A stretch of DNA of 64,000 bases from assembly GCA_017516865.1 (NCBI GenBank), contig JAFXAU010000003.1:229612-293611 (forward strand), read 5' to 3'. Origin of the DNA: Bacteroidales bacterium. GTDB lineage: Bacteria > Bacteroidota > Bacteroidia > Bacteroidales > UBA1715. Positions 17,053-27,071 of this stretch are shown piece by piece. The position numbers and the translations under genes were made by a program. The notes beneath the pieces were generated by a model that saw nothing but the letters and a program-made list of their open reading frames with translations, did no database searches and was not told the DNA's origin. The stretch's first letter is position 1; each line of letters begins with the position of its first letter.

Positions 17053-18467
17053 TAGAATTGAAAATAAATAAATGACTGTTCTTCAAACACACCAAAAACA
17101 TAAATACCTAGAATCAACATATAATCAAATACATAACGCAACGTTCTGTTTATTTTTGGTTTGGATGAATTAAAATTGTAAATATCAACCATACTTAGCA
17201 AAGCCACCAACAAAAGTAACAAAACAAATGTTTTTACGCTGATAAGGGGAACCCCTATTATACCACTATTTATAGTAGCATAATGGCTGAAAATATAATA
17301 TGCATCACTTACTGTATTCGCCCGAAACAACGATAAACCAAGCGCCACCAAAACAAAAGTCACCCCAAGTCGAAAAACATGATTCAACCTAAATGCATCA
17401 TCTGTTTTAGGAACATTTCCACACAATATTTTTTCTATCACAAGGAGGACTCCATGATACATTCCCCAAATTACAAATGTCCAATTAGCGCCATGCCATA
17501 ATCCACTAATAGTAAATGTCACAAACAAATTTACACAATGACGGAAATACGTGCATCTATTTCCTCCCAACGGAATATACACATAATCGCGAAACCAACT
17601 GCTCAACGAAATATGCCAACGATTCCAATGTTCTTTAATACTACGACTTAAAAAAGGTTGTCGGAAATTGGTCATCAGGTTAAACCCAAATATCCGTGCC
17701 GTGCCAATGGCAATATCAGAATAACCTGAAAAATCGGCATAAATCTGAAACGTAAAGAACAATGCAGCCCATATAAGCGGAAATCCGCTGTAATTCTCAA
17801 CATCGTTAAAAACAAGATTGACATACACCGCCAAATTATCGGCTATCACCATCTTCTTAAACAAACCCCATAATGCTTGTCGCAATCCATCTGTCAACTG
17901 TTCATAATTTAGACTTCTCCGTTTTGAAAACTGTGGCAAAAGATTAGTGGCTCGCTCTATTGGTCCGGCAACTAATTGTGGGAAAAATGACACAAATGCA
18001 AAGAATTGGATTATATCACACGTGGCAGGCAATTTTCCCCAATAAACATCAATACTATAACTCAAGGCCTGGAACGTGTAAAAACTAATACCTACAGGCA
18101 ATACCACATTCAACAACAAACCGTCCGAATTTCCATTAAGAAAAACATCGGCAAAAGAATGAACAAAAAAATTATAATATTTGAAAACACCAAGTATCAG
18201 CAAATTAACCACAATGTTCATTGCATTTACAATCTTCGCCTTACGTTTATCTTCTCTATATTTCTCAATCATCAACCCACTTGTCCAACTGCACAACGAA
18301 GTGAACGCAATAAGTATCAAAAATCGCCAATTCCACCAACCGTAAAAAACATACGAAGCGGCAAGCACAAACGCATTCTGCAACCGAAGATTTCGATTGA
18401 ACACAAACCAATAGAGCAAGAAGACTATCGGAAGAAATATGACAAATTCTATGGAATTAAAAAGCAT
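17052..18467 (-). CDS. MBOAT O-acyltransferase (AlgI/DltB-like)
   Basis: This is a polytopic membrane protein of 471 residues with about ten hydrophobic segments. Family motifs are EHWNRWHISLSSWFRDYVYI followed by PLGGNR, and SGLWHGANWTFVIWG with the conserved membrane-embedded His. MBOAT enzymes such as AlgI pass an acyl group from a cytoplasmic donor to an extracytoplasmic acceptor. The next gene downstream is an SGNH protein, the usual partner, so the pair probably O-acylates the capsular polymer. It is 6 bp downstream of the GT-D gene, in the same operon. Confidence 0.92.
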   Translation of the reverse strand: MLFNSIEFVIFLPIVFLLYWFVFNRNLRLQNAFVLAASYVFYGWWNWRFLILIAFTSLCSWTSGLMIEKYREDKRKAKIVNAMNIVVNLLILGVFKYYNFFVHSFADVFLNGNSDGLLLNVVLPVGISFYTFQALSYSIDVYWGKLPATCDIIQFFAFVSFFPQLVAGPIERATNLLPQFSKRRSLNYEQLTDGLRQALWGLFKKMVIADNLAVYVNLVFNDVENYSGFPLIWAALFFTFQIYADFSGYSDIAIGTARIFGFNLMTNFRQPFLSRSIKEHWNRWHISLSSWFRDYVYIPLGGNRCTYFRHCVNLFVTFTISGLWHGANWTFVIWGMYHGVLLVIEKILCGNVPKTDDAFRLNHVFRLGVTFVLVALGLSLFRANTVSDAYYIFSHYATINSGIIGVPLISVKTFVLLLLLVALLSMVDIYNFNSSKPKINRTLRYVFDYMLILGIYVFGVFEEQSFIYFQF

Positions 18468-18473
18468 AATCTT

Positions 18474-19469
18474 TCACCAATAACAACCATTTTCAACATT
18501 CTCAACTCCTTGTGGGCGGTTTTGCGCTGACGGACGAATCCAATATTCATTGTAAAATTTTGAAACTCGCGGATTATTATCCCAACGAGTTCCTTTAATT
18601 CCAAACAATACTTGTAACCATCCTGCCAAGTGAATGGCCTGCTTTCCCATCAGCTTGCAGTGAGCCGCTAATGGCATTCCGTATGCGCCACAACCTACGA
18701 GGGCAACATCAAAATCAATCTTGCTTATATCGTCTTTCATTTTCTGCAGAGCATCGAACCACGTTGCAAATCCTGTTTTTGTACCAACTATGGATTGAAC
18801 GGCCTTATAGGTTATGAGTGTAAAATCAGGCAAAACATTTTCATCTTGCCATATATATGCCCGTTTTTCGTACTGAGATTGTATATCTTCGGCAAATGGG
18901 TGAACAACCAAAACTCGCTTTCCTTTTAAATGGCAAGTCCATGGTTTTGAATAATAAAATGGTGCATAATAACCATCCAAATTAACACGAACCGCATTTC
19001 TCAACTCTTTGCGGAACAAGTATTCATTAACCTGATAACTTCCTAAAATATCAATCTGCTGAATTGCTTGTAAATTTTCCAGATAAAAGCGCTCGGTAAA
19101 TTCTTCATCGTTCGGGAAAAAACCCGACAATGTGCACAGTCTTTCTAAAATTGGATTTTGAACTTGTAATTTGGTTCTTCGTCCATATATAAAATCTAGA
19201 TATCCTCGAATAGGGATTTTTGTTTCGTTTTTAATCACAAAGTCCTCCATTGTTTCTAACTCCGTTGTTCCAAATTTAGATATCAATAATGGCTTGTTTT
19301 CTTGAAGACATTGCAAGATATAGTCGTTTGCTTCTTGATTGAACTTTTCCACATATCCGAAATACTGCCGTCCCTGCAGTTTTTCGTCCTTTATATCGTA
19401 AAGCGGGAAAAAGCAGTGGTGCAATGTCCGCAATCTATAGGCTAATGATTCTTTTATTCTTTCAAGCAT
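18474..19469 (-). CDS. Putative GT-D fold glycosyltransferase
   Basis: The 331-residue soluble protein has KPLLISKFGTTELETMEDF near residue 60. Its C-terminal half is a recurrent polysaccharide-cluster family: RVLVVHPFAEDIQSQYEKR, IDFDVALVGCGAYGMPLAAH, GKQAIHLAGWLQVLFGIKGT and RWDNNP. This pattern resembles GT-D fold glycosyltransferases (formerly DUF1792-like). The donor and acceptor are unknown. It is tightly packed with glycosyltransferase and acyltransferase genes. The call rests on motif memory rather than on a search. Confidence 0.6.
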   Translation of the reverse strand: MLERIKESLAYRLRTLHHCFFPLYDIKDEKLQGRQYFGYVEKFNQEANDYILQCLQENKPLLISKFGTTELETMEDFVIKNETKIPIRGYLDFIYGRRTKLQVQNPILERLCTLSGFFPNDEEFTERFYLENLQAIQQIDILGSYQVNEYLFRKELRNAVRVNLDGYYAPFYYSKPWTCHLKGKRVLVVHPFAEDIQSQYEKRAYIWQDENVLPDFTLITYKAVQSIVGTKTGFATWFDALQKMKDDISKIDFDVALVGCGAYGMPLAAHCKLMGKQAIHLAGWLQVLFGIKGTRWDNNPRVSKFYNEYWIRPSAQNRPQGVENVENGCYW

Positions 19470-19498
19470 TGTATTATCTATTATTTGTTTATAAAAGA

Positions 19499-20563
19499 TT
19501 ATCGTTCGAAATTCTTCTTAATATTCAAGAAGAACCTTTCGTAAGATATGAATGACACCCACGCCAAAAGCCCCGTACTTCCCAACACAAACATATACAA
19601 TATGAATATTGAATACCAATTATTTGATATTGACAACATTTTAAATGCCACCATAAGAATAATCCAATGATACATATATATGCCATACGATATCTTGCCT
19701 ATGAATTTAGTTACCTTATTTTCAATATTTATATCTAACCCAGGATTAGTACAAATATTCAATATAACCACAGCAAACAACACTGCCATTAACTCATCAG
19801 TGAAATAGGGTATTTGCAAATTAGAGCCCCAAAAAACAATTAAACATATAAGGCACACCATAAAAAGCCATTTATGATATAACAAATTCAGCCATTTATG
19901 ATTTCCTGCATACAAATATCCTGCAAGACATCCTATGCCTAAACAATCAAACTTACTATCATAAAAGAAACTCCCGTTGAAGTTTTGAAACCAGACATTA
20001 TGCCATATTCGTACATTCAAAAAACCTAAAATATGTGGGAATGTAGCAAACACTACAATTATTACCATCAACAGCCAATGTAACTGCTTTTTAGGGACAA
20101 TTACAACCACAATAGGGAACAATATATAGAATTGGTTTTCAACTCCAATCGACCATATTTGCGGGCTTGTGGCCCAACCGCAACCTAAAGCGTGTGAAAA
20201 ATTAGGCATAATTGCAAGTGCATAAGCAATTGTTTTAAACGAAGGAATCGAATCGAAGAAGAAAACAGATATCAGCAATACAAGATAATACACTGGCCAA
20301 ATTCGAAATATCCTCCGCAACCAAAAATTCTTAAGCGATATTTGTCCGTATTGCTCATTTTCTTTCAAAAGCAAATATGTTATAAGGAAGCCTGATATTA
20401 CAAAAAACAAAACCACACCAATATGGCCATTGGGAAGCCAATTAAATGCAGATTCTCCAAATGTATTTTGTCGAAATAATTCAATATGTCCGATAGCAAC
20501 AATCAATGCTGCAATAGCTCTAAACGTATCTAAATTTTTAATATGGTAATTTGACCGCTCCAT
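19499..20563 (-). CDS. Acyltransferase family 3 membrane protein
   Basis: The 354-residue integral membrane protein shows the acyltransferase-3 pattern: NLDTFRAIAALIVAIGHIEL (the His of the first helix is the conserved RxxA...H), FFVISGFLITYLLLKE, and LKNFWLRRIFRIWPVYYLVL. Ten or so hydrophobic segments cover the whole chain. These enzymes O-acetylate (or otherwise acylate) sugars on the periplasmic side. It is 7 bp from the glycosyltransferase upstream and clearly in the operon. It gives the cluster a second acylation route beside the MBOAT/SGNH pair. Confidence 0.9.
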   Translation of the reverse strand: MERSNYHIKNLDTFRAIAALIVAIGHIELFRQNTFGESAFNWLPNGHIGVVLFFVISGFLITYLLLKENEQYGQISLKNFWLRRIFRIWPVYYLVLLISVFFFDSIPSFKTIAYALAIMPNFSHALGCGWATSPQIWSIGVENQFYILFPIVVVIVPKKQLHWLLMVIIVVFATFPHILGFLNVRIWHNVWFQNFNGSFFYDSKFDCLGIGCLAGYLYAGNHKWLNLLYHKWLFMVCLICLIVFWGSNLQIPYFTDELMAVLFAVVILNICTNPGLDINIENKVTKFIGKISYGIYMYHWIILMVAFKMLSISNNWYSIFILYMFVLGSTGLLAWVSFISYERFFLNIKKNFER

Positions 20564-20570
20564 TTTGACC

Positions 20571-21725
20571 TTACAATTGCTGATACCATTCTGTCAGTTT
20601 ACCATAAATCGCCTCTTCCGAAAATCTCTCATTTGCATAGTTCCTTAATTCGACAGGCTTGAAGAAAGAATACTTTTCCCGCATTTCTGACATTCCTTTT
20701 TCTATTGCTTCCACCGAAATTGAATCCAACAAAATGCCGTTGGAAGGATTAACAATGTCAGTTACACCACCAGAATTGGTGGAAACAACAGGAATACCAC
20801 TGGCCAATGCTTCCGCCAACGTCATTCCAAAGGTTTCGATACTACTTGCTGACAAAACCACGTGTGACTGATGCATTAGTCTTGCCGTTGCTTCACGTGA
20901 CTGACGAGGCAATAGTTCTATCGAATTTGCCAACTTCAAAGTTTTTATAGAATTTTCTATGTCAGATTTCAAAGGCCCATCGCCCACAATTATCAGTCGA
21001 TCGCCTTGATGATTGCGGACATAGCCACTCCACGCTTCAATTATCTTATCGAAGTTTTTTCGTGGGATAAAATTGCCAATAGCAAGAAATGTAAAACGCT
21101 CATATTTCGGGCAATCGTATTCTTCAAAAAACAACAGACTCACAACATTGTGAAGCACACAACATTTCTTTTCATCCGCTCCACACATCTTGATTATTTG
21201 CTCTTTTGCAAAATGACTGACAAAGAAACTCTGCCGCGATTGTTCATATACTTTTTTTGCCAATTGTATATCGCTGCTGGTATATTGTTCGAGGCGGAAA
21301 ATAAAACCTGACGTGTGTTCTGTATGGAAATATGGAATATTCAGCTTTCGGCTCATATAATTAGCCACAACTCCCCCCATAAACATTGCGTGGCTATGTA
21401 TGACCTCAATTTTACCATTGCTGCGAATATAATTCCGTACACATTTCAGAGCCTTATGACACAATCTCGAATAGGATAATTGACGGATTTTAGGGACATA
21501 CACATTTGTGGCAAGGCGCATAGTAACTATGCCTTTGTCATTTTCTTCCGTAAAAAGTTCCTTTCTGCCAGAAAGCATGTCACGGAACGTGCCATTGATA
21601 TAAGCGTGCAGCACTGCAACCGTATGACCGCGCCGCTGCAACATACGCGCCTGCTCCTCTATGAAACTCCCTGCAATGGGATTTTCAGCATTTTTATACC
21701 ACGATGCAACTATCAGTATATGCAT
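20571..21725 (-). CDS. Glycosyltransferase family 4
   Basis: This is a retaining GT-B glycosyltransferase. The N-terminal domain starts MHILIVASWYKNAENPIAGS. The donor-binding domain has RLIIVGDGPLKSDIE and the EX7E-type motif in SSIETFGMTLAEALASGIPV. The usual start is ATG 21725; an in-frame TTG at 21737 would overlap the upstream gene. It acts at the cytoplasmic face of the inner membrane on the lipid-linked repeat unit. The sugar is not predictable. A single base separates it from the stop of the upstream GT2 gene. Confidence 0.9.
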   Translation of the reverse strand: MHILIVASWYKNAENPIAGSFIEEQARMLQRRGHTVAVLHAYINGTFRDMLSGRKELFTEENDKGIVTMRLATNVYVPKIRQLSYSRLCHKALKCVRNYIRSNGKIEVIHSHAMFMGGVVANYMSRKLNIPYFHTEHTSGFIFRLEQYTSSDIQLAKKVYEQSRQSFFVSHFAKEQIIKMCGADEKKCCVLHNVVSLLFFEEYDCPKYERFTFLAIGNFIPRKNFDKIIEAWSGYVRNHQGDRLIIVGDGPLKSDIENSIKTLKLANSIELLPRQSREATARLMHQSHVVLSASSIETFGMTLAEALASGIPVVSTNSGGVTDIVNPSNGILLDSISVEAIEKGMSEMREKYSFFKPVELRNYANERFSEEAIYGKLTEWYQQL

Positions 21726-21726
21726 A

Positions 21727-22635
21727 TTATTTGCCAATCATTTGATGAACAACAAGTTTCAAGCAAGTTACAACATTTCTCAGAGAAAAACGGTTTTTCA
21801 GCATCAATTTTGCGATACTATACGCCACGTCAAACTGACAGTTAGTCCGCGCCATATACAAGTACATATTGAGTTTTGAGTCACGATAGTTTTGGAAATC
21901 CTTTTCCGTCAGATAATTTGAAAAAAGATTCCAATAGTTATTCTCCAAATCGTTTATTGCCGATATATAACGTTCCACATCTGCCATTTTAACTTGCCTG
22001 CTTCCTACAATTACTGTTGATTGTTCGTGCTGAACAGCCACATAGCCTTGCACACCTGATTGTTTGTAAGGATATTGTGCCAATAGTCGGAAAAACAAAT
22101 GCGTATCTTCCCAAAGAGAAAATCGAGCATCGAACTTATTCTTTTCAAAAAAAATCTTTGCGATTGCAACTTGCCAAACACCAATATCTCGAAATTCGTC
22201 AAACAAATATTTCACGATATTTGTTTCATAATTAGGTAACAATTTAGCAAATGGTCGTTGTTGGCCTTCGTGCTCAATAAGTAGATGGTGAAGGAAATAC
22301 AGATAAGGCACATTACCATTCTTTTCAATTTCAGAGTTTAAATCTACAAGAAAATTAGAAAGATAATAATCGTCACTGTCGAGGAACAGCACATACTCTC
22401 CAACCGAATGAGCAATTCCATTATTACGTGCCACGCTTCGTTCGGCATTTTCCTGATAAATGTATGTTATTCGGCTGTCGCTGTACTGCGAAACCACATC
22501 TTTGGTATTGTCGGTACTGCCATCATCAACAATAATCAGTTCCCAATCGGTATATGTTTGATTCAACACAGACTCTATCGCCTTCGGCAGGAAAGCGGCA
22601 CGATTGTAGGTTGGTATGATAATGGAAAAACGCAT
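21727..22635 (-). CDS. Glycosyltransferase family 2
   Basis: This is a classical GT-A fold enzyme: FSIIIPTYNRAAFLPKAIES at the N-terminus, WELIIVDDGSTDNTKDVV for nucleotide binding, and YVLFLDSDDYY as the DxD metal site. The C-terminal part, about residues 200-302, is helical and probably gives membrane contact and acceptor choice. At 302 residues it is of normal size. It is co-transcribed with the GT32-type gene upstream, only 1 bp away. Confidence 0.92.
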   Translation of the reverse strand: MRFSIIIPTYNRAAFLPKAIESVLNQTYTDWELIIVDDGSTDNTKDVVSQYSDSRITYIYQENAERSVARNNGIAHSVGEYVLFLDSDDYYLSNFLVDLNSEIEKNGNVPYLYFLHHLLIEHEGQQRPFAKLLPNYETNIVKYLFDEFRDIGVWQVAIAKIFFEKNKFDARFSLWEDTHLFFRLLAQYPYKQSGVQGYVAVQHEQSTVIVGSRQVKMADVERYISAINDLENNYWNLFSNYLTEKDFQNYRDSKLNMYLYMARTNCQFDVAYSIAKLMLKNRFSLRNVVTCLKLVVHQMIGK

Positions 22636-22636
22636 A

Positions 22637-23419
22637 TTATCTTTTCAATTTCATTTGCCTTAATAAATGATAGCCCAAATCTTTATAGTATTTCAATGGT
22701 TGTTTCGGATTGCTTTTCAATCTTTCCCGAACAATCTTCCAACCTTTTCGCCAACGATTGTTCCAGAAAAAGCGGAACTCATCATCGAACCAGGCGGCAT
22801 TCCACAAATGTATGGCATAAGTATTAGCTGTGGCAAATGTCTGCGGATTGGCGGAATCGGCTTTATTGAACGGCATTGGGCAAAACGCCGTGTGCAGAAG
22901 AAAAACATTCCCACCAATTTTCTGCGTTGCGTGGTTGTATGTTTCGAGTCCTTCAGCCGTAAAAATTGGAGTGATAACTTTTGGAATCTCAATGTATTGG
23001 TATGTGTTCAAATCCGACTCCGTCAATCTTTCATATTCTGTCATACATTTCCTTAAAAGCGGATTACCTTTCTGTGCGCCAATCACAACCGGTTCAACCA
23101 TTCCATTATCGGCAAAATTCCAAAACGATTCATTATCAAGCAAATCATCAAACTTTCGCAACATCAGCACGTCGGTATCTAAAAAAATACCACCTTCTTC
23201 ATATAATACCTTCAACCGAATATAATCGGTAAGGAAAGCCCATTTCCTTTCTTTCAGGGCCTTTTGTGCAAATGGTATTTCAAATGCCGTGTTGCTAGTG
23301 TTCCATAAAAAAAACTCATAATCGGGCAGGACGGTATGCCACGAATCAATGCATCGGGCAATCAATTCGGGATAGGGCTCGCCGCTGAACCAACAATAAT
23401 GAATCTTTTTGGGTATCAT
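22637..23419 (-). CDS. Capsular polysaccharide glycosyltransferase, GT32-like
   Basis: The 260-residue protein starts MIPKKIHYCWFSGEPYPELI. It continues with SWHTVLPDYEFFLWNTSN and the DxD motif in YEEGGIFLDTDVLML, which together identify the Och1/GT32-like transferases of bacterial capsule loci. These enzymes usually use nucleotide sugars such as GDP-mannose or UDP-galactose. The start overlaps the stop of the upstream GT2 gene by four bases (ATGA), which indicates translational coupling. Confidence 0.9.
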   Translation of the reverse strand: MIPKKIHYCWFSGEPYPELIARCIDSWHTVLPDYEFFLWNTSNTAFEIPFAQKALKERKWAFLTDYIRLKVLYEEGGIFLDTDVLMLRKFDDLLDNESFWNFADNGMVEPVVIGAQKGNPLLRKCMTEYERLTESDLNTYQYIEIPKVITPIFTAEGLETYNHATQKIGGNVFLLHTAFCPMPFNKADSANPQTFATANTYAIHLWNAAWFDDEFRFFWNNRWRKGWKIVRERLKSNPKQPLKYYKDLGYHLLRQMKLKR

Positions 23420-24375
23420 TTGAATAACCAGTTTTTTAGACTTTTAAATAATTCTGTATTAAATCTCTTTATCAGGCGAATATGAAACTTTAGTTTCATT
23501 CGGCAAAGCATTGGCGGATTCAAATATTTCCATTTCAGCATATTCCGATATGTAAATTGCCTCAGCCAACGGTCAACAATCCAATCGTATTTGGGAATCT
23601 CAAGGTTGCGGCCATCGTTTTTGGCAACGGCCCTGAAGTGCCGCACAATATTCATGTTTTCCTGCAATCGCAAACTTTCCAAATCAAGAGTGCCTGTGTT
23701 TCTTGTGGTTTTAGCGTGCTGCCGCCAATGATTTAGCGGTTCGAAAACATACGCCACATTGCCCAGCAACGACATTTGTGCAAAAAACAACCAATCACCG
23801 CACATCTTGTAATCGTCGGGAAAAAATATCTTGCTGATATTTTCTTTCCTGAAAATCACGGAACTTGTGTTCAATACAATGTTTTTGTATGCGTGCATTC
23901 CATAGAAAAACGATTTTCCATCCATAATAAAATCATGGTTGAGCGTTTGCCCAGTCAAATCGGACAGCCAAATTGTTGAATCAGAAAAACTCTGTCCATT
24001 TTCATCAACAATATCGCTTTTGCAAAACACCAACGACACACCATTGTTTGCCTTAGAAATCAACCTTTTAAGAAACTCCGTTTCACAATAATCATCGCTT
24101 TCGGCAATCCAAACCCATTCGCCTTTCGTCAACAACAGTCCTTTTCTCCATTGAGAAAAAAGGCTTCCACTATTTTTCTCATTATAAGCAATATGTGCGA
24201 CATGGGGATTATTGCGGTACAACTCAATGATATCTTTTGAATTGTCGGTTGAGCAGTCATCCAAAATAATCAATTCATAATCATCATACGTTTGCCCCAA
24301 TATGGAATCAATGCGCTGTTTCAAAAACTTCGCGTGATTGTAATTGGGTACTATGATAGAAACTGACGGCTGCAC
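23416..24375 (-). CDS. Glycosyltransferase family 2 (GTG start)
   Basis: The GT-A fold is shown by VSIIVPNYNHAKFLKQRIDS, YELIILDDCSTDNSKDII and WVWIAESDDYCET (the DxD region as ESDDY). No upstream ATG exists; the GTG at 24375 puts the first beta strand at residue 4 and is accepted as start. The C-terminus is basic and hydrophobic (LKFHIRLIKRF), suggesting membrane association. It lies between another GT2 gene (1 bp gap) and the GT32-like gene (4-bp overlap). Confidence 0.88.
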   Translation of the reverse strand: MQPSVSIIVPNYNHAKFLKQRIDSILGQTYDDYELIILDDCSTDNSKDIIELYRNNPHVAHIAYNEKNSGSLFSQWRKGLLLTKGEWVWIAESDDYCETEFLKRLISKANNGVSLVFCKSDIVDENGQSFSDSTIWLSDLTGQTLNHDFIMDGKSFFYGMHAYKNIVLNTSSVIFRKENISKIFFPDDYKMCGDWLFFAQMSLLGNVAYVFEPLNHWRQHAKTTRNTGTLDLESLRLQENMNIVRHFRAVAKNDGRNLEIPKYDWIVDRWLRQFTYRNMLKWKYLNPPMLCRMKLKFHIRLIKRFNTELFKSLKNWLFK

Positions 24376-24376
24376 G

Positions 24377-25327
24377 TTACTTGTGAATTAAGTTATAGAC
24401 AACGCCTTTTTGAATATTCCATATTCCTTTGAAATCTCTGGATTTCAAGAATAACCAATTAGATATGAAATAATATTTTAGGAAAATCTTTATTTGTCTT
24501 TCTTTCAATGCGTTTATTGCGATTTTAGCACTGAATGTTCTCTGTCGTTGCGTATAATATGTATATGTCTTCTCACTTTGATTTCTTAAAAAACTATATA
24601 AGGCATACAACATTTGATTTTTTTCTATTTGTTTTTTGCAACTCCACACACCTCCGCTATGAATTCTATATACTGAATTACCCACTTCTGATAAATATTT
24701 TGCACAGCCATATTTTCCTAACATAAATGATAAAATTGCATCTTGTGTAACTATATGACACGACTTCACAATATTAGGAAGTTCCTTTATATAGATATGA
24801 TTTCTATACATAATAGTCTGAGTTGGTGGCATATTCAACATCATGAGATCCATTGCTGACAAATCCCTCATGTTTTCTTTACTAAACAAATTCGGATCTA
24901 AAACCCTCCCCCTATCATCTATGATTGTTGAGTCATGGAAACACATCACATATTTTTTTTCTGTATCTGATTCCATAAAATCAACTTGCTTCTGTAATTT
25001 TAATGGATCTGTCCAATAATCGTCCCCTTCACATAATGCGACATACTTGCCTTTACAAGCTTCATACATTATTTTTGTCAATGCTCCATTGCCCTTTGAA
25101 TATTGATTTTCTGTTTCAAAAATTGGTTTTATAATGTCGGGATATTTCTCTGCATATTCCAGAATAATATCAGCCGTACCATCCGTTGAGGCATCATCAT
25201 GTACTATAGCCTCAAATCGAAAATTAGTTTTCTGCATCACAAATCCATCCAAACATTGACGAATAAATGGCGCATGATTATACGTAATACACCTTATTGA
25301 TACTACCAAAGGGCTCTTGTCTTCCAT
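24377..25327 (-). CDS. Glycosyltransferase family 2
   Basis: The motifs are VVSIRCITYNHAPFIRQCLD, FEAIVHDDASTDGTADII and YVALCEGDDYWTDPLKLQKQ; the last is typical of GT2 enzymes in exopolysaccharide loci and contains the metal-binding DD. The length is 316 residues. It abuts the GT2 gene upstream by one base. Codon usage is more AT-rich than in the neighbouring GT32-like gene, as is often seen where capsule genes are exchanged as cassettes. Confidence 0.9.
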   Translation of the reverse strand: MEDKSPLVVSIRCITYNHAPFIRQCLDGFVMQKTNFRFEAIVHDDASTDGTADIILEYAEKYPDIIKPIFETENQYSKGNGALTKIMYEACKGKYVALCEGDDYWTDPLKLQKQVDFMESDTEKKYVMCFHDSTIIDDRGRVLDPNLFSKENMRDLSAMDLMMLNMPPTQTIMYRNHIYIKELPNIVKSCHIVTQDAILSFMLGKYGCAKYLSEVGNSVYRIHSGGVWSCKKQIEKNQMLYALYSFLRNQSEKTYTYYTQRQRTFSAKIAINALKERQIKIFLKYYFISNWLFLKSRDFKGIWNIQKGVVYNLIHK

Positions 25328-26104
25328 TTAACAAAATAACTTTTTGTAAATACGCACAATAAATAACTGAAATTTCATTACAAATTTACACATTTTATTA
25401 GGTGTACGCAAAATAGCTTTTTCCAGAATGTTTATTTTCACTCCAATGGGAAGTTTCCGAAAATGATAATGTAGTATATTACTGTAAAAATCATCAAAAA
25501 AACCGTCATCACCTTGTTCTTTGCTAAAACCTCCTGTTGAGAAGTGGGCAATTTTTTGATTAATAAACACATTTTTTATTTCTGGATTTAAGAACCATTT
25601 CAAATTCAAATCATGGTCCGCTCCAATTTTATATTTTAACGTATAATCTCCAATTTTATCAAATATGTTTTTCCTATAAAATATGGCCTGATGGCATCGA
25701 TTATACTCCAATGTATAGAACGTCCATTTCCCCCTGTTTTTCTCAGACAAATCAGATTCAACATCTCCATATACCACATCATATTGGTCTATGTTCAAAC
25801 TGAAAACAGATTGCAAAACATTGTTATCAAGAAGCCAATCGTCGCTACCAATAAAATAAAGCCATTCGCCTTGGGCTTTTGCGATGCCTTTATTCATGGC
25901 ATCGTATATACCTTTGTCGGGTTCTGAATAGAACTTTATACGATCATCATTATACGAGGCCACAATCTCTCCGGTATTATCCGTTGATGCGCCATCCATA
26001 ACCAACACTTCGAAATCCTGCATTGTTTGATTTACAATGCTATCCAAAGCTCTTTTTATAACCTTAGAACTATTATATGTCGGTATTACTATAGACAGCT
26101 TCAT
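25328..26104 (-). CDS. Glycosyltransferase family 2 (WcaE-like)
   Basis: A short GT2 with KLSIVIPTYNSSKVIKRALD, FEVLVMDGASTDNTGEIV and GIYDAMNKGIAKAQGEWLYF plus IGSDDW. The GIYDAMNKG block is the mark of the WcaE-like branch that often adds fucose or colanic-acid-type sugars. That would fit its position directly downstream of fcl and gmd, but specificity is inferred. ATG 26104 is the start; an in-frame TTG at 26119 would overlap fcl. Confidence 0.88.
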   Translation of the reverse strand: MKLSIVIPTYNSSKVIKRALDSIVNQTMQDFEVLVMDGASTDNTGEIVASYNDDRIKFYSEPDKGIYDAMNKGIAKAQGEWLYFIGSDDWLLDNNVLQSVFSLNIDQYDVVYGDVESDLSEKNRGKWTFYTLEYNRCHQAIFYRKNIFDKIGDYTLKYKIGADHDLNLKWFLNPEIKNVFINQKIAHFSTGGFSKEQGDDGFFDDFYSNILHYHFRKLPIGVKINILEKAILRTPNKMCKFVMKFQLFIVRIYKKLFC

Positions 26105-26108
26105 TTCT

Positions 26109-27050
26109 TTATCGTTCAATTTTTACAGGATTATGCAAGAAATCATCATATGCCAATCTAATTCCTTCTTCAAGTTCTGTCTTGTATGTCCACCCTAATT
26201 GTGTTGCCTTACTTACATCCAACAACTTACGAGGGGTACCATTCGGTTTTGTTGCATCCCACTTTATTTCACCTGTATAACCGACAACACGTGCCACAAG
26301 TTCAGCAAGTTGCTTTATAGACAATTCTTTTCCTGTACCAGCATTTACCGTTTCATTGCCGCTATAATTATTCATGAGGAACACGCATAAATTTGCCAAA
26401 TCGTCAACATATAAGAATTCACGCAATGGTGAACCATCGCCCCAACAGGTCACGCTTGGCAGACCAGCCACTTTTGCCTCGTGGAAACGACGAATCAACG
26501 CGGGCAACACGTGTGAATGCTCCGGATGATAATTGTCGTTGGGACCATAAAGATTCGTCGGCATAACCGATATATAATCCGTCCCGTACTGACGGTTCAA
26601 AAACTCACAATATTTCAATCCCGATATTTTTGCCAAAGCATACGCTTCATTGGTCTTTTCTAATTCAGATGTCAACAAACAAGATTCCTTCATTGGTTGC
26701 GGTGCTAAACGAGGATATATACAACTTGAGCCAAGGAATTCTAGTTTTTTGCAACCATTTTTCCATGCAGAATGAATTACATTCATCTCAAGAATCATAT
26801 TTTCGTACATAAAATCGGCCAATGCATTTTGGTTTGCCATAATTCCCCCAACCTTTGCTGCTGCGAGAAAAACATATTCAGGCTTCTCCTTTGCAAAAAA
26901 AACTTCCACCTCATCCTGACGGCACAAATCAAGCTCGCTATGAGTTCGTACAATTATATTGGAATACCCCGATCTCTCCAGTTCTCGGACAATGGCACTT
27001 CCAACCATTCCACGATGTCCTGCCACGTATATTTTAGAGTCTAATTCCAT
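26109..27050 (-). CDS. fcl: GDP-L-fucose synthase, copy 1
   Basis: Fcl (WcaG) epimerises and reduces GDP-4-keto-6-deoxy-mannose to GDP-L-fucose with NADPH in the cytosol. The Rossmann motif is [16 protein letters not shown]. The catalytic Ser-Tyr-Lys set is seen in FLGSSCIYP and [13 protein letters not shown]. The substrate region [20 protein letters not shown] is intact and the length (313) is normal. It is 21 bp behind gmd, its pathway partner. A second copy lies at 35892-36833. The middle of the two genes is almost identical in DNA while both ends have diverged. Confidence 0.96.
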   Translation of the reverse strand: MELDSKIYVAGHRGMVGSAIVRELERSGYSNIIVRTHSELDLCRQDEVEVFFAKEKPEYVFLAAAKVGGIMANQNALADFMYENMILEMNVIHSAWKNGCKKLEFLGSSCIYPRLAPQPMKESCLLTSELEKTNEAYALAKISGLKYCEFLNRQYGTDYISVMPTNLYGPNDNYHPEHSHVLPALIRRFHEAKVAGLPSVTCWGDGSPLREFLYVDDLANLCVFLMNNYSGNETVNAGTGKELSIKQLAELVARVVGYTGEIKWDATKPNGTPRKLLDVSKATQLGWTYKTELEEGIRLAYDDFLHNPVKIER

Positions 27051-27071
27051 ATCTTAAAGTATAAAACAAAG

